A stretch of DNA of 64,000 bases from Semisulcospira habei. Taxonomy: Eukaryota > Mollusca > Gastropoda > Semisulcospiridae. The position numbers and the translations under genes were made by a program. Below are positions 63,826-64,000 of the stretch, in pieces. The stretch is taken from assembly GCA_036245525.1 (NCBI GenBank), contig BTPG01000001.1, forward strand, positions 181,638,671-181,702,670, in the 5' to 3' direction. How positions within the stretch are numbered: the first letter of the stretch is position 1; every line of letters starts with the position of its first letter. The notes under the pieces are model-generated. The model did no database searches. It was given only the letters and a program-made list of their open reading frames with translations, and was not told the DNA's origin.

Positions 63826-63942
63826 CTGCAGGAAGGTTTTTGCACCTGGGGCCCGTGTTTTGAAGTGGACCGTCAGCATGGGGTACAGACATAAGCTAAT
63901 AACCGCTGCCACAGAGTACCAGTAGCCTCCCGCCAAGCCATA
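63826..63942 (-). CDS. SLC5/SSS-family transporter (DUR3-like), preceding exon
   Basis: A 117 nt exon (39 codons, phase 0) with acceptor TTGCAG and donor GTCAGT. The translation starts YGLAGGYWYSVAAVISLCLY and ends APGAKTFLQ, joining to the next exon as TFLQ-AIYARFG, the expected symporter order (G.a...F.e....RFG). The gene continues 5' beyond 64000. Confidence 0.65.
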
Positions 63943-64000
63943 CTGCAACAGCACAAAAAGTATTAAGAGCGAAATCAATGCTTGTTAAACCTTTATTGAC

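Overview
This is a repeat-rich animal nuclear genome segment, most likely from a marine mollusc. Pointers are spliced genes with GT-AG introns (a CYP4-type cytochrome P450 and an SLC5/DUR3-like transporter), RTE/jockey-type LINE fragments, a tRNA-derived SINE, fold-back MITE-like elements and very many microsatellites and minisatellites. No bacterial features are present.

Layout. Positions 1-24021 hold part of a minus-strand CYP4 gene: exon 2 at 17168-17318, exon 3 at 9064-9233 and exon 4 at 5389-5513. Its introns are filled by long tandem arrays of 30 bp, 38 bp and 150 bp units. Two of these arrays carry copies of the neighbouring exon-intron junctions. Three 5'-truncated LINE copies (near 2.1, 7.9 and 12 kb), an internally deleted LINE (21.5-22.5 kb) and several fold-back elements lie among them. 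A second, paralogous CYP4 exon 2 is at 41412-41562, next to a 92 bp array built from its own 3' end and splice donor.

Two large virus-like transposons of the Polinton/Maverick type dominate the rest. Copy 1 (24022-41265, 17.2 kb) has about 235 bp terminal inverted repeats and a perfect 6 bp target duplication AAGGTG inside the CYP4-derived array. Copy 2 (44798-62293, 17.5 kb) has related coding content but different terminal repeats, and its flanks do not match. Both share one gene order: small membrane proteins, integrase (RVE family), protein-primed type B DNA polymerase, a variable small protein, a packaging-type ATPase, a capsid-like protein, a coiled-coil/membrane protein, a second structural candidate with a C-terminal membrane anchor, a penton-like candidate, a beta-rich protein and a membrane-hairpin protein. 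No adenain-type protease was recognised in either. Copy 1 alone carries an extra gene of unknown function near its right end. Both copies carry frameshifts or stops, many at homopolymers, so they are decayed, or the assembly has indel errors, or both.

The most interesting signal is at the end of the last shared gene (61670 and 37404). A conserved minus-one-frame extension follows the stop in both copies. In copy 2 it is preceded by a canonical slippery heptamer UUUAAAC one codon before the stop, and the extension ends in adjacent PSAP and PPxY late-domain motifs. This suggests ribosomal frameshifting that adds an ESCRT/Nedd4-recruiting tail.

The right end (63379-63942) holds two exons of a minus-strand SLC5/DUR3-like transporter. 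Copy 2 carries a roughly 1.2 kb noisy duplication (about 57000-58190) that looks like an assembly artefact.
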